Source: Oceanospirillaceae bacterium (GTDB lineage Bacteria > Pseudomonadota > Gammaproteobacteria > Pseudomonadales > Balneatricaceae). From it: a DNA stretch of 64,000 nt. Made by a program: the position numbers and the translations under genes. The notes beneath the pieces were generated by a model. The model had not been told where the DNA came from. It ran no database searches and saw nothing but the letters and a program-made list of their open reading frames with translations. Positions within the stretch are counted from its first letter, which is position 1; every line of letters begins with the position of its first letter. Positions 25,294 through 33,359 of this stretch are shown in pieces. The stretch covers positions 124,001 to 188,000 of the forward strand of contig JABSQZ010000010.1 of the NCBI GenBank assembly GCA_013215505.1, in the 5' to 3' direction.

Positions 25294-26047
25294 CAATGTT
25301 CGAGTGTCACGAGACAACAGAGAGATACTGCACATTAAACAGCTACAGATCGATACCGGCAAGTTCAATCTGATCCTTGGCCACAATGGTTCAGGTAAAT
25401 CTACCTTGGCAAAACTGTTGGCGGGACAGATCCAAGCAGACAGTGGCACAGTGTTAATAAACGCTAAAGCTAGCGACAAATATAAACCCAGAGAGCTGGC
25501 GCAAGAGATCGGCTATCTGCCTCAGTACCTACCGCAAGCCCCTGGCTTAACCGTTGCGGAACTGGTCAAACTGGGCCGTTTTCCCTGGCGTGGAATATTA
25601 GGTAGATGGCGAGATCAGGATCGCTCAATTATTGACACTGCTATAGCGCAAACTGATCTTGGCGGCTTTACCGACACTTTAGTAGACCAGCTTTCCGGTG
25701 GTGAGCGACAGCGTGCCTGGATAGCGATGTTACTCGCTCAGCAAGCAAAAGTATTAATACTGGATGAGCCTACTGCGGCACTGGATTTAGCCCACCAATA
25801 CCAGCTGCTTAAACTGCTACAGAAACTACACCGCGAACAGGGCTGCGGCGTCATAGTAGTACTGCATGACGTTAACTTAGCGCTGCGCTTTGCCAGCGAA
25901 GTACTGGCGCTGCAGCAGGGGCGCGTTTTCTATCAGGGCGACGTCGAGCAATTTGCCGACCCGGCACTGTTGAGCAAACTGTTTAATGTCGATATCGTAC
26001 TGCTCGATCATCCGCAATCGGCCGATAAGGTGGCAGTGGTATGTTAA
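25280..26047 (+). CDS. Iron-siderophore ABC transporter ATP-binding protein
   Basis: A 255-residue ABC ATPase of the FhuC/FepC type: Walker A GHNGSGKST, signature LSGGERQRAWIAMLLAQ, Walker B VLILDEPTAALDL and a switch histidine in VLHDVNLAL. I chose the ATG at 25280 (MLQLNNVRVS), because ABC domains start there; the longer upstream frame overlaps fhuF in a different frame and is not conserved-looking. It overlaps fhuF by 14 bases and the next gene by 7 bases, indicating tight coupling. It powers import through the downstream permease. Confidence 0.93.
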   Translation: MLQLNNVRVSRDNREILHIKQLQIDTGKFNLILGHNGSGKSTLAKLLAGQIQADSGTVLINAKASDKYKPRELAQEIGYLPQYLPQAPGLTVAELVKLGRFPWRGILGRWRDQDRSIIDTAIAQTDLGGFTDTLVDQLSGGERQRAWIAMLLAQQAKVLILDEPTAALDLAHQYQLLKLLQKLHREQGCGVIVVLHDVNLALRFASEVLALQQGRVFYQGDVEQFADPALLSKLFNVDIVLLDHPQSADKVAVVC

Positions 26048-26988
26048 AGATAAAAGTCATAATGTCACTGGTGCTGTTACTGCCCAGCTTACTACTGGCG
26101 CAAACCAGTATTACTGACAGCCAGGGCGAGCAGCATTTTGCGCAGCTGCCGCAGCGGGTAATGGCCTTGAGCTGGGAGTTGACCGAGCAATTGATCGAAC
26201 TGCAAGTGCCGTTAATTGCGATGACGGATCCGGCTGGCTATAACGAGTGGGTGGTTAATCCTGTGCTGCCAGAGGGCATTGAAGACCTGGGTGGCAGAGC
26301 GGAACCCAACCTGGAAAAAATTGCTGCGCTAAAACCTGACCTGATTTTAATTAACGACTTGCAAAAGCCGCTGCTTAAAAGACTGGCGAAAATTGCCCCG
26401 GTATTGAGTTTTAATACTTTCAGTAAAGAGCACAGTAACCCAGAGGTCTCGATTGAGATCTTCAGAAAATTAGCGGTATTGTTTGCCAGAGAGCAGCTGG
26501 CCGAGCGCAAACTGAACCAAATGCAACAGCGTTTTAAACAACTCAACGCCAAACTGAGCGCAGCCTATGGCGGCAAACTGCCGCAAGTCACCAGCGTGCG
26601 CTTCGCCAATAGCGCTTCGGTTTACATCTACGGCGACAACTCTATGAGCCAATACGCCCTGCAGCAGCTGGGCATTAGCAGCGCACTGCCAATGCCCAGC
26701 ACCCAGTGGGGGCTGGTACAGAAAAGAGTGCTTGAATTAAGCAAGATTCAGCGCGGTTCGCTGCTATTTTTTGAACCTTTCCCGCAGTGGTCGCAACTGC
26801 AACAGTCACGGCTGTGGCAGGCCATGCCGATAGTGCGCAACAACAGAGTCGCCGCGGTGCCCTCCACCTGGACCTATGGCGGCGCCATGTCACTTAGATA
26901 CCTGGCCGAAGCAATGACCGACAGTTTGTTAACAATTGCCCCTGATGCAGACGAGACCAGCGCCGATAGCACTGAGGTCAGTCAATGA
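26041..26988 (+). CDS. Periplasmic siderophore-binding protein (FhuD-like)
   Basis: A 315-residue type-III (BtuF/FhuD-like) binding protein with a signal peptide (MLKIKVIMSLVLLLPSLLLAQ). The characteristic PQRVMALSWELTEQLIELQVPLIAMTD start is followed by LEKIAALKPDLILI, and a C-terminal lobe includes WTYGGAMSLRYLAEAMTD. It overlaps the ATPase gene and, by four bases, the permease gene (ATGA). It captures ferric siderophore in the periplasm and delivers it to the FecCD-type permease. Confidence 0.92.
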   Translation: MLKIKVIMSLVLLLPSLLLAQTSITDSQGEQHFAQLPQRVMALSWELTEQLIELQVPLIAMTDPAGYNEWVVNPVLPEGIEDLGGRAEPNLEKIAALKPDLILINDLQKPLLKRLAKIAPVLSFNTFSKEHSNPEVSIEIFRKLAVLFAREQLAERKLNQMQQRFKQLNAKLSAAYGGKLPQVTSVRFANSASVYIYGDNSMSQYALQQLGISSALPMPSTQWGLVQKRVLELSKIQRGSLLFFEPFPQWSQLQQSRLWQAMPIVRNNRVAAVPSTWTYGGAMSLRYLAEAMTDSLLTIAPDADETSADSTEVSQ

Positions 26989-27695
26989 TATTGCGTTACA
27001 GCCTCACTTTAATAGCCCTGATCAGTGGTAGTTTTCTATACCTGCAATACCATGTTGCTCTACCACTGCAACTGCAATGGCAGCTGTTGAATAACCAGCC
27101 TCCGGAGTTATTCGAAGAGTTTATTTACTTGTTCTCGACCCTGCCAAGACTGGCGATGGCGCTAATGGTTGGTACAGTACTGGGGCTGGTCGGCAGTTTA
27201 CTGCAGCAGATAACCCGCAACCCGTTGCTCTCGCCGCTGACCTTAGGCACCAGCGCCGGTGCCTGGCTGGCACTGATCATCGTCAGTATCTTCATGCCGG
27301 GATTAAGTCCTGATCTAACCGCCGTAGTGGTGATGTTTGGCTCTGTGCTGGCAATGAGTCTGGTGTTGTTAATCGCCGGGTTCCGTGAACTGGCGGGACT
27401 GCGGGTAATACTGGCAGGCATGGCGGTAAACATATTGCTCGGCGCGATCACCAGTGCACTGATTTTACTACGCGATCAATACGCCAAAAACTTATTTATC
27501 TGGGGCGCCGGGGATCTGGCGCAAAACGACTGGCAGTGGATGTATTGGCTGGCGCCTAAGCTCATCGTTGGACTGTTAATATTACTGTTGGCACCCAGAG
27601 TTTTGCAGCTGTTACGCCTTGGTCAATCCGGTGCCCAGTCTCTGGGCCTGGCAGTAGTACCTATATTAGTGACTCTTTTTGCAGTGGCTATCTGA
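26985..27695 (+). CDS. fhuB: Siderophore permease, N-terminal fragment (FhuB-like, ends at in-frame TGA)
   Basis: 236 residues corresponding to the first half of the first FecCD domain of a double-length FhuB-type permease. Several membrane helices are evident, including RLAMALMVGTVLGLVGSLLQQ and the TRNPLLSPLTLGTSAGAW loop. The frame stops at TGA (27693-27695) after LVTLFAVAI. Two codons later the same frame resumes with MSATITAVGIISFIGLVSPNIARLLG, which is the missing second half of that domain. So one gene has been split by a single nonsense codon, or the base is a sequencing error, or the codon is read through (UGA followed by C is a leaky context). Start overlaps the binding-protein stop. 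Confidence 0.85.
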   Translation: MILRYSLTLIALISGSFLYLQYHVALPLQLQWQLLNNQPPELFEEFIYLFSTLPRLAMALMVGTVLGLVGSLLQQITRNPLLSPLTLGTSAGAWLALIIVSIFMPGLSPDLTAVVVMFGSVLAMSLVLLIAGFRELAGLRVILAGMAVNILLGAITSALILLRDQYAKNLFIWGAGDLAQNDWQWMYWLAPKLIVGLLILLLAPRVLQLLRLGQSGAQSLGLAVVPILVTLFAVAI

Positions 27696-27698
27696 CTG

Positions 27699-28952
27699 AT
27701 GTCTGCCACTATCACCGCAGTCGGGATCATCAGTTTTATCGGCTTAGTTAGCCCCAATATTGCCAGGTTGTTAGGCGCCAGAAGCGCCAGAGATGAACTC
27801 TATTACAGTGCCTTGTTAGGGGCGCTGCTGTTATTAATTGCCGATAGCATCGCCCGTATCGCCAGCGACATTAGTGTAGATATAATCCCCTCGGGAACTG
27901 CCGCGGCTGTGGTAGGGGCTCCATTGCTGATTTACTTAGCGATACGTCGCTCAAAAGCTGAAGATTATATGCCGCTTAGACAGCCAGTGAGTAACGCGGT
28001 TTTGAATCGACAGAAATGGCTGATGATCATTGCTGTAGCCGTCTTTAGTGTACTCGTTGCGATGTTTTTGAATAACGATGGACTGGGCTGGGGCTGGAAT
28101 ATCCCCAGCAGTTTTGCGCTAGAGACACGCCTGCCAAGAATTGGCATCGCCTTCGCCGCCGGTATCTGTATGGCGATTGCCGGTACTTTGCTACAGCGCT
28201 TAATCAACAATCCGCTGGCCAGTCCCGACTTATTGGGAGTCTCAGCGGGAGCCACTGCGGCAGTCGTTATCAGTAGTGTGATGGCGGGTAAACCACTGCT
28301 GCTGCTCAGCCCGTTCATCGCCCTGGGTGGCAGTTTGACTATGCTGGCAATACTGCTGCTACTGAGCAGGAAAAAACAGTTTTCCGCTGCCACGATTATT
28401 CTGTTGGGAATTTCACTGACGGCGATGGTCGAAGCGCTGGTGCAGTTTGTCTTAGCCAAAGGCACTCAAGATGTCTACAGCATTCTCGGTTGGCTGGCGG
28501 GCAGTACATACAGTGCTCAGGGCCAGGAAGCCGGCTTACTGTTAATCGCCAGCGTCGTCATTTTAGGTTTCTCTCTGCTCAGTAGTCGCAGCTTGACGCT
28601 ACTTAATTTGGACAGAGAGATAGCGGCGGCGCGCGGATTAAATGTGCAGCTGAGTTCAAACTTGCTGTTACTACTGGTAGCGCTAAGCTGTGCTATGGTC
28701 ACTGCAACTCTCGGCCCGATCGCTTTCATCGGACTACTGGCACCGCATATGGCAATGCTGATGGGTGCGCACAAAGTGAAGTCACAACTGCTGCTATCGG
28801 CCCTATTAGGGGCTGCCATTTTGGTACTGGCCGATTGGCTGGGCCGCAATATGCTCTACCCCAGTCAAGTCGCTGCCGGTACTTTAGCCGCAGCATTAGG
28901 CGGCGGCTACTTTGTACTGTTATTGCTCAGATCTAAATTGAGGGCTAGCTAA
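27699..28952 (+). CDS. fhuB: Siderophore permease, C-terminal fragment (rest of FhuB-like protein)
   Basis: 417 residues in the same reading frame as the preceding fragment (both starts are multiples of three). It contains the end of the first FecCD domain (FIGLVSPNIARLLGARSARDELYYSALLGALLLLIADSIAR) and a complete second FecCD domain (RLPRIGIAFAAGICMAIAGTLLQRLINNPLASPDLLGVSAGA to the C-terminus). The combined length of about 655 codons matches FhuB-type fused permeases. The ATG at 27699 is three bases past the TGA, so reinitiation could give a two-piece protein, the break falling between membrane helices. Without readthrough or reinitiation the operon would lack a permease. Confidence 0.85.
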   Translation: MSATITAVGIISFIGLVSPNIARLLGARSARDELYYSALLGALLLLIADSIARIASDISVDIIPSGTAAAVVGAPLLIYLAIRRSKAEDYMPLRQPVSNAVLNRQKWLMIIAVAVFSVLVAMFLNNDGLGWGWNIPSSFALETRLPRIGIAFAAGICMAIAGTLLQRLINNPLASPDLLGVSAGATAAVVISSVMAGKPLLLLSPFIALGGSLTMLAILLLLSRKKQFSAATIILLGISLTAMVEALVQFVLAKGTQDVYSILGWLAGSTYSAQGQEAGLLLIASVVILGFSLLSSRSLTLLNLDREIAAARGLNVQLSSNLLLLLVALSCAMVTATLGPIAFIGLLAPHMAMLMGAHKVKSQLLLSALLGAAILVLADWLGRNMLYPSQVAAGTLAAALGGGYFVLLLLRSKLRAS

Positions 28953-28953
28953 G

Positions 28954-29277
28954 GAACATGCGATTAAGTCCGGTATCTTCTCTGCGGGTTCTCAAGCGAT
29001 CAAATGGGCGGCTGTCAATGTAGCGCAATGGCGGGCCCTTTCCAAGTTGACTAACAAGGCTTCCACGTCCTGCTATCGCCCCTTACCTACGTCCATGTAG
29101 GCAAAGCAGATGATCGCTTTAGAACCCGCCCGTAGGGGCATTCAGAGCATCCCGATCTCGTTGTTATCGACTTTCGACAGGCGACCAGCATGCCTGTAGT
29201 TACCATGCCCTTTGGGTGCGATGCCTAGATCTCAGAATGCTCTGAATGCCAGTGCCCCGGACTTGATCGCATGTTCC
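28954..29277. repeat. Palindromic MITE-like element, copy 2 (324 bp)
   Basis: It is bounded by GGAACATGCGATTAAGTCC (28954-28972) and the inverted end GGACTTGATCGCATGTTCC (29259-29277). Internal arms GCGGGTTCTCAAGCGATCA (28984-29002) and TGATCGCTTTAGAACCCGC (29111-29129) pair with one another. They occupy the same place as the arms in copy 1 but have different sequence. It starts 2 bp after the permease stop codon. Compared with copy 1 it has about 100 extra bases near the right end, containing a further small hairpin. No ORF inside. Confidence 0.85.
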
Positions 29278-29500
29278 CTAGTGCAAATAAAGTTTGCGGC
29301 GTGAATACATACAGGCCAAGTCGATAGCGTCATCACAGGGATGTGAGTAAAGGCGCAAAAGGGTTGAGCGCCGTATACAACAACAGTCTAGCTGCCCGGC
29401 AGATTTTGCTCTAACAGGTCAGTGTTTTAACCCGCATAAAGCTGATTGCATCTGGGTGGAATAACAGATCAAGCTGTTGAAAAAATTAAATATAAGACGA
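29278..29500. other. Non-coding spacer
   Basis: About 220 bp between the repeat element and the end of the minus-strand binding-protein gene. No feature recognised. Confidence 0.5.
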
Positions 29501-30307
29501 TTAATTAGCCGGTGTCAGCGGTCGAGTGAAAAAGTAACTTTGGATAATTTGCTCATAAGTTCCATCTTTTTTCATGGCGGCAAAAACACTATCAAATTGA
29601 TCCCTTATTGCAGATAAATTTCGTTTCTTAGAAAACGCAATATAACTGGGCACACTTTGTATCTCTGGCGACAACTCTTTAACTTGATTAGATTTTCCCA
29701 TTTTTTTTAGGATATCTAAGGCCCCGTATTTATTGCTAACCAGAACATCGAACCTGCCTTTTAGCAATTTTTCCATGTTCTGTTCGCCGGTACCAGCGTA
29801 CTGAATTTTGCCAAGGGTATGATCTGTTACCGCCTGATCAAATAATTTCCCATAACTTACTTTTCTTACCACCCCAATCGTATATTGTGTGAGGAATTGA
29901 AAATTGCCATTCCAGGTTATCGAGGAATCTTTTAATACGAACAGAGAAACAATTTGCGGCATCACGATTGCCTTCGAGTAATCGGCAAACGTTTCTCTAT
30001 CAGGGTTTTTATATGCAGTAAATATGGCATCTGCACTGCCATTTCTAATCCGCATAATAGCCCTTGACCAAGGCAGCAACGTTATCTTGATCGGTTGCTG
30101 CATTCTACGGAAACTCTCCCGAATAATTTGTACCGCAATGCCCTTAATGTCTCCATCTTCCCGATAGATATAAGGAGGGTATTGTAGGGTGACTAATTCA
30201 AGCGTTCTGGCAGTACTTTGGGTAGAGCATAATAAAAGCCAAATAAAGATCGCTGTCAGTGTTGTCGCTATTTTTCCAGAGATAGGCGGATGACAAGTAG
30301 CAATCAC
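29501..30307 (-). CDS. Periplasmic amino-acid-binding-like protein (SBP family 3)
   Basis: A protein of about 268 residues with the PBPb/family-3 solute-binding fold: LELVTLQYPPYIYREDGDIKGIAVQIIRESFRRM near the N-terminus and ADAIFTAYKNPDRETFADYS. The C-terminus DGTYEQIIQSYF is typical. The signal peptide (TLTAIFIWLLLCSTQSTA) lies far inside the longest frame, which begins at a GTG at 30391. A second GTG at 30307, with GGGGAC about 9 bases upstream, places it properly, so I prefer that start. No permease or ATPase gene is adjacent, so it may be an orphan sensor-like binding protein. Ligand unknown. Confidence 0.78.
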   Translation of the reverse strand: MIATCHPPISGKIATTLTAIFIWLLLCSTQSTARTLELVTLQYPPYIYREDGDIKGIAVQIIRESFRRMQQPIKITLLPWSRAIMRIRNGSADAIFTAYKNPDRETFADYSKAIVMPQIVSLFVLKDSSITWNGNFQFLTQYTIGVVRKVSYGKLFDQAVTDHTLGKIQYAGTGEQNMEKLLKGRFDVLVSNKYGALDILKKMGKSNQVKELSPEIQSVPSYIAFSKKRNLSAIRDQFDSVFAAMKKDGTYEQIIQSYFFTRPLTPAN

Positions 30308-30584
30308 AAAATTAATGTCCCCGGCCTGACTATGCACTCTGCATGTTTCATCGGCGGAACTCTGGCTGATTTTATTCAATAGTTTTTTCACCTAACACTT
30401 CTGCAGAGGAATTTCTAAACCAATAATAAACCTGTAGGCTGAAATTATCGAGATGGCTGCTGCTGTATAGGAATATATCGCACTGAGCGCTTTTGCGCTT
30501 ACCAGTATTGGAACTATATTTAAGTGCTCTACTTTAGCTATTAAGCATCATGAGTTGCAACTTGAGGCAGGATTAACAAAATCA

Positions 30585-31298
30585 TTATTCACTTTGAGGA
30601 TCCTCGCAGCGGATGCGGTTTTCAACCCACTGTGTGGCCTCTTCAAGGTTATGAAATATCTCAGCGGCGCTGCTAAAATCGTGCTGCTCGGACATAATAT
30701 TGGGCACTGCCAGACAAGTAATACCGGCAGAGCTCGCCGCTATCACGCCATTCTCGGTGTCTTCTATGGCGATACACTGTGCAGCTGTGAGCCCTAAACG
30801 TTGCAGGGCCAGTAAATAACAGTCAGCTGCAGGTTTGCTATGGGCTACATCGTCCCCAGAGACAACCGTCGAAAAACAACCCTGCAACCGGTGTCCGCGA
30901 ATACTGACATCGACTCCCTCCCGACCCGCTCCAGTGACGACCGCGAGTTGCAAACCACAGCTCTGAAAAAACGCAATGGACTCCCGGGCACCCGCCATCA
31001 ATGGGAATGCCTGACGACTAAGTAGCGCTTGGGTGGCTAAATTTTTCGCTGCTATCAGCGCCTTTGCACTGACCGGCAAAGAAAAGCGCTGCACCATATC
31101 AACGGCGTTGGCAGGGGTTGGAATTCCCGCATAGTGACTTTTATACTGCTGTTGCGATAACGAGATATCATAGCCTTTTAGAATTTCTACCCACATCTGA
31201 AAGTGGGCAATCTCGGAATCTACCAGCGTTCCGTCGTGGTCAAAGAGAATGGATTTAATGGTCAAGGGCTTACCTATATGGATTAAAAGCTTTGCCAT
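30585..31298 (-). CDS. HAD-superfamily hydrolase (phosphoglycolate phosphatase/beta-phosphoglucomutase-like)
   Basis: A HAD subfamily IA enzyme of about 237 residues. Motif I is FDHDGTLVDSE (the two catalytic Asp), motif II is AVVTGAGREG, the motif III lysine is in HSKPAADCY, and motif IV is AIEDTENGV. A helical cap (about 30-90) lies between motifs I and II. This set is typical of sugar-phosphate phosphatases/phosphomutases. The ATG at 31298 leaves about 17 residues before motif I; a TTG at 31265 with AGGTAAG upstream would start almost at the motif and may be the true start. It lies just downstream of the thioesterase gene on the same strand. Substrate unknown. Confidence 0.85.
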   Translation of the reverse strand: MAKLLIHIGKPLTIKSILFDHDGTLVDSEIAHFQMWVEILKGYDISLSQQQYKSHYAGIPTPANAVDMVQRFSLPVSAKALIAAKNLATQALLSRQAFPLMAGARESIAFFQSCGLQLAVVTGAGREGVDVSIRGHRLQGCFSTVVSGDDVAHSKPAADCYLLALQRLGLTAAQCIAIEDTENGVIAASSAGITCLAVPNIMSEQHDFSSAAEIFHNLEEATQWVENRIRCEDPQSE

Positions 31299-31371
31299 GG
31301 CATTCAACAAAGATGCTGAGCAAAAATACCTGCTAACACAACTACTGAGCACATTTACTCAAGCTTAAGTG

Positions 31372-31791
31372 TCAGTCACATTGAAATGCAGCAAACTTTT
31401 CCCGTAAATCTTGTGTCCAGACTATCGATTTAGGCACAGCCTCTTGCAGGGACACAAACACTAAAGTGATGCTGGCTTCCAGCCGTAACTGCTCTGCGCA
31501 ACTCACTCGTAGCTTTAAATTGACACTTTTAGCGCCTATCTTCTCTACTTGCAAAATAAAATCCAGTCGATCCTCTAAAAAGCTCGGCGCTGTAAAATTA
31601 GTTTCAATCGCCGCTGTTGGCACCCCGACTTTGTCCGCCAAGTGCATTTTAGCGAAGGAGAAATCCAACTCGTCGGCAAACCACTGCTCAACGGTGGCAT
31701 TGATCATTTCAAAATATCTTGGATAAAAAACGATCCCGGCCGGATCGCAGTGCTGAAACAAAACCCGATGCGCTAAATGATACACAGCCAT
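31372..31791 (-). CDS. Acyl-CoA thioesterase (4-hydroxybenzoyl-CoA thioesterase family)
   Basis: A 139-residue hot-dog-fold thioesterase. The HCDPAGIVFYPRYFEMIN segment (residues 13-30) carries the catalytic Asp of the 4HBT family. The rest (FTAPSFLEDRLDFILQVEKIGAKSVNLKLRV) fits the YbgC/4-hydroxybenzoyl-CoA thioesterase branch. It lies downstream of livF on the same strand with only a heptamer array between, so it may be transcribed with the importer. Thioesterases of this type accompany aminobenzoyl-CoA catabolic clusters, where they release CoA from dead-end aromatic esters. That role is inferred. Confidence 0.88.
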   Translation of the reverse strand: MAVYHLAHRVLFQHCDPAGIVFYPRYFEMINATVEQWFADELDFSFAKMHLADKVGVPTAAIETNFTAPSFLEDRLDFILQVEKIGAKSVNLKLRVSCAEQLRLEASITLVFVSLQEAVPKSIVWTQDLREKFAAFQCD

Positions 31792-31813
31792 AACCTCAAA
31801 CCTCTCTTTTTTT

Positions 31814-31901
31814 ACCCGCTACTTCCTACTGACGACTCACTACTTCCTACTTCCGACTTACGACTCACTACTTACGACTTCCAACTTCCAACTTCCGACT
31901 G
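31814..31901. repeat. Heptamer tandem array D (about 12 mixed units)
   Basis: A mixture of ACTTCCT, ACTTCCG, ACTTCCA, ACTTACG and ACTCACT-like units in 7-bp register with one or two phase breaks. It lies between the thioesterase start and the livF stop. Confidence 0.85.
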
Positions 31902-31905
31902 TCCA

Positions 31906-32610
31906 TTAAACCCCTAAGTAGCGGTTCTGTACTTGCCCGTCTAACTGTTCCGGAGTGCCGCTAAATACCGTCTTACCGCGCTCTAAAATAATACAGTGAT
32001 CGGCGATCGGCAACAGCTCTTTGAGGGTCTTGTCGACAATCAAAATCGACTGGCCTGATTCTTTTAGCAGCTTTACCGCCCGCCATATCTCCTGGCGAAT
32101 AACCGGCGCCAGACCCTCGGTTGCCTCGTCCAGAATCAACAGGGTCGGGTTAGTCATCAACGCCCTGCCGATAGCCAGCATTTGCTGTTCACCACCGGAG
32201 AGTGTATCGGCGCTTTGCTCCCTGCGCTCGGCGAGTCGTGGGAACAGTTTCGCCACTCTGGCTAAATCCCAGGGCGATAATTCGCTGTTTGCCGTTCTGG
32301 CAGCCACCAGCAAGTTCTCTTCGACGGTTAAATTGCCAAAGCAGCGCCTCCCCTCCGGCACCAGCCCTATCCCCAACTGCGCTACTTTATGTGATGGTAA
32401 ATTAGCAATATCGACACCGTTAAACTGCATCGCTCCCGCAGCTATTGTCGACATACCGCAGATCGAGCGGATGGTCGTGGTTTTACCCATGCCATTGCGA
32501 CCCATCATAGCTAACACTTGTCCCTGTTGAACATTCAGATCAACGCCAAACAGTGCTTGCGATTCACCGTAATACGTCTCTATTGCGGATATTTCTAATA
32601 GTGCTGCCAT
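31906..32610 (-). CDS. livF: Branched-chain-amino-acid-type ABC transporter ATPase, LivF-like
   Basis: A 234-residue ABC ATPase of the LivF class: Walker A GRNGMGKTT, signature LSGGEQQMLAIGRAL, Walker B LLILDEATEGLAP, and the short LivF-type C-terminus. It is last in the run livK-livH-livM-livG-livF, 2 bp after livG. Liv-type importers carry branched-chain amino acids but also urea, amides and aromatic acids. With aminobenzoyl-CoA genes and a thioesterase nearby, an aromatic or tryptophan-derived substrate is possible. Confidence 0.92.
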   Translation of the reverse strand: MAALLEISAIETYYGESQALFGVDLNVQQGQVLAMMGRNGMGKTTTIRSICGMSTIAAGAMQFNGVDIANLPSHKVAQLGIGLVPEGRRCFGNLTVEENLLVAARTANSELSPWDLARVAKLFPRLAERREQSADTLSGGEQQMLAIGRALMTNPTLLILDEATEGLAPVIRQEIWRAVKLLKESGQSILIVDKTLKELLPIADHCIILERGKTVFSGTPEQLDGQVQNRYLGV

Positions 32611-32612
32611 GC

Positions 32613-33359
32613 TTATTCCTCCCCCAGATAAGCTTCGCGCACTCTGGCGTCGCTGCGCACTTGATCAACAGTGCCGGTCATTATTATTTTTCCATAAACT
32701 AATACTGAAATCCGATCGGCCAGGGAAAAGACTGCATCCATGTCGTGTTCCACCATTAAAATCGGCGCTCGCTGGCGCAACTTATCGAGAAAATCAGTGA
32801 GCTTTTTCGAGCCCTCAGCACCCATGCCGGCCATAGGTTCATCCAGCAAAAAGGCTTTCGGCTGCAGCGCCAGCACCACCGCTATTTCCAACTGACGACG
32901 TTCACCGTGAGAGAGCTGCGCGGCACAGACGTCCGCTCTTAACTCAAGCCCCACTTCAACTAGACAGTCCATAGCGGTATCGCGCAGTGGCTGATCTGCA
33001 GCCAGTGATTTAAAAAATCTAAAACTGGATCCCTGCACTGACTGTACCGCTAACATGACATTGCGTAGTGCCGAGTATTCCATCGCCAAAGAGGATACCT
33101 GAAAAGTACGACCTAGGCCCAGACGCGCTCTGCTAGCCACATCTAAACTTGTGACATCTTGGCCGAGAAATTCTATGCTGCCAGAATCCGGCGCCAGCTC
33201 GCCGCAGATCTGCTTAATTAAGGTGGATTTACCGGCACCATTTGGACCTATCACTGCATGTATTTCACCGGCGCGTAAATCCAGACTCAAATCGTCACTG
33301 GCTTTGAGCACGCCGAAGCTTTTCTGCAAATGTGTAATTTTTAAAATACAATCAGTCAT
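32613..33359 (-). CDS. livG: Branched-chain-amino-acid-type ABC transporter ATPase, LivG-like
   Basis: A 248-residue ABC ATPase of the LivG class: Walker A GPNGAGKST, signature LSHGERRQLEIAVVLAL, Walker B FLLDEPMAGMGAEG. LivG proteins often have the LSHGE/LAYGE signature variant, which helps distinguish it from LivF. The start overlaps the livM stop by 8 bases, showing translational coupling. Confidence 0.93.
   Translation of the reverse strand: MTDCILKITHLQKSFGVLKASDDLSLDLRAGEIHAVIGPNGAGKSTLIKQICGELAPDSGSIEFLGQDVTSLDVASRARLGLGRTFQVSSLAMEYSALRNVMLAVQSVQGSSFRFFKSLAADQPLRDTAMDCLVEVGLELRADVCAAQLSHGERRQLEIAVVLALQPKAFLLDEPMAGMGAEGSKKLTDFLDKLRQRAPILMVEHDMDAVFSLADRISVLVYGKIIMTGTVDQVRSDARVREAYLGEE

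Noticed and set aside
27693-27695. TGA in the permease gene as a selenocysteine codon
   Set aside because: Permeases of this family have no Cys/Sec position here, and I see no SECIS-like hairpin immediately after the codon. Readthrough, restart or mutation are simpler.
3745-29277. Palindromic elements as insertion sequences
   Set aside because: Copies are at most 324 bp with no transposase ORF; non-autonomous elements or structured repeats fit better.
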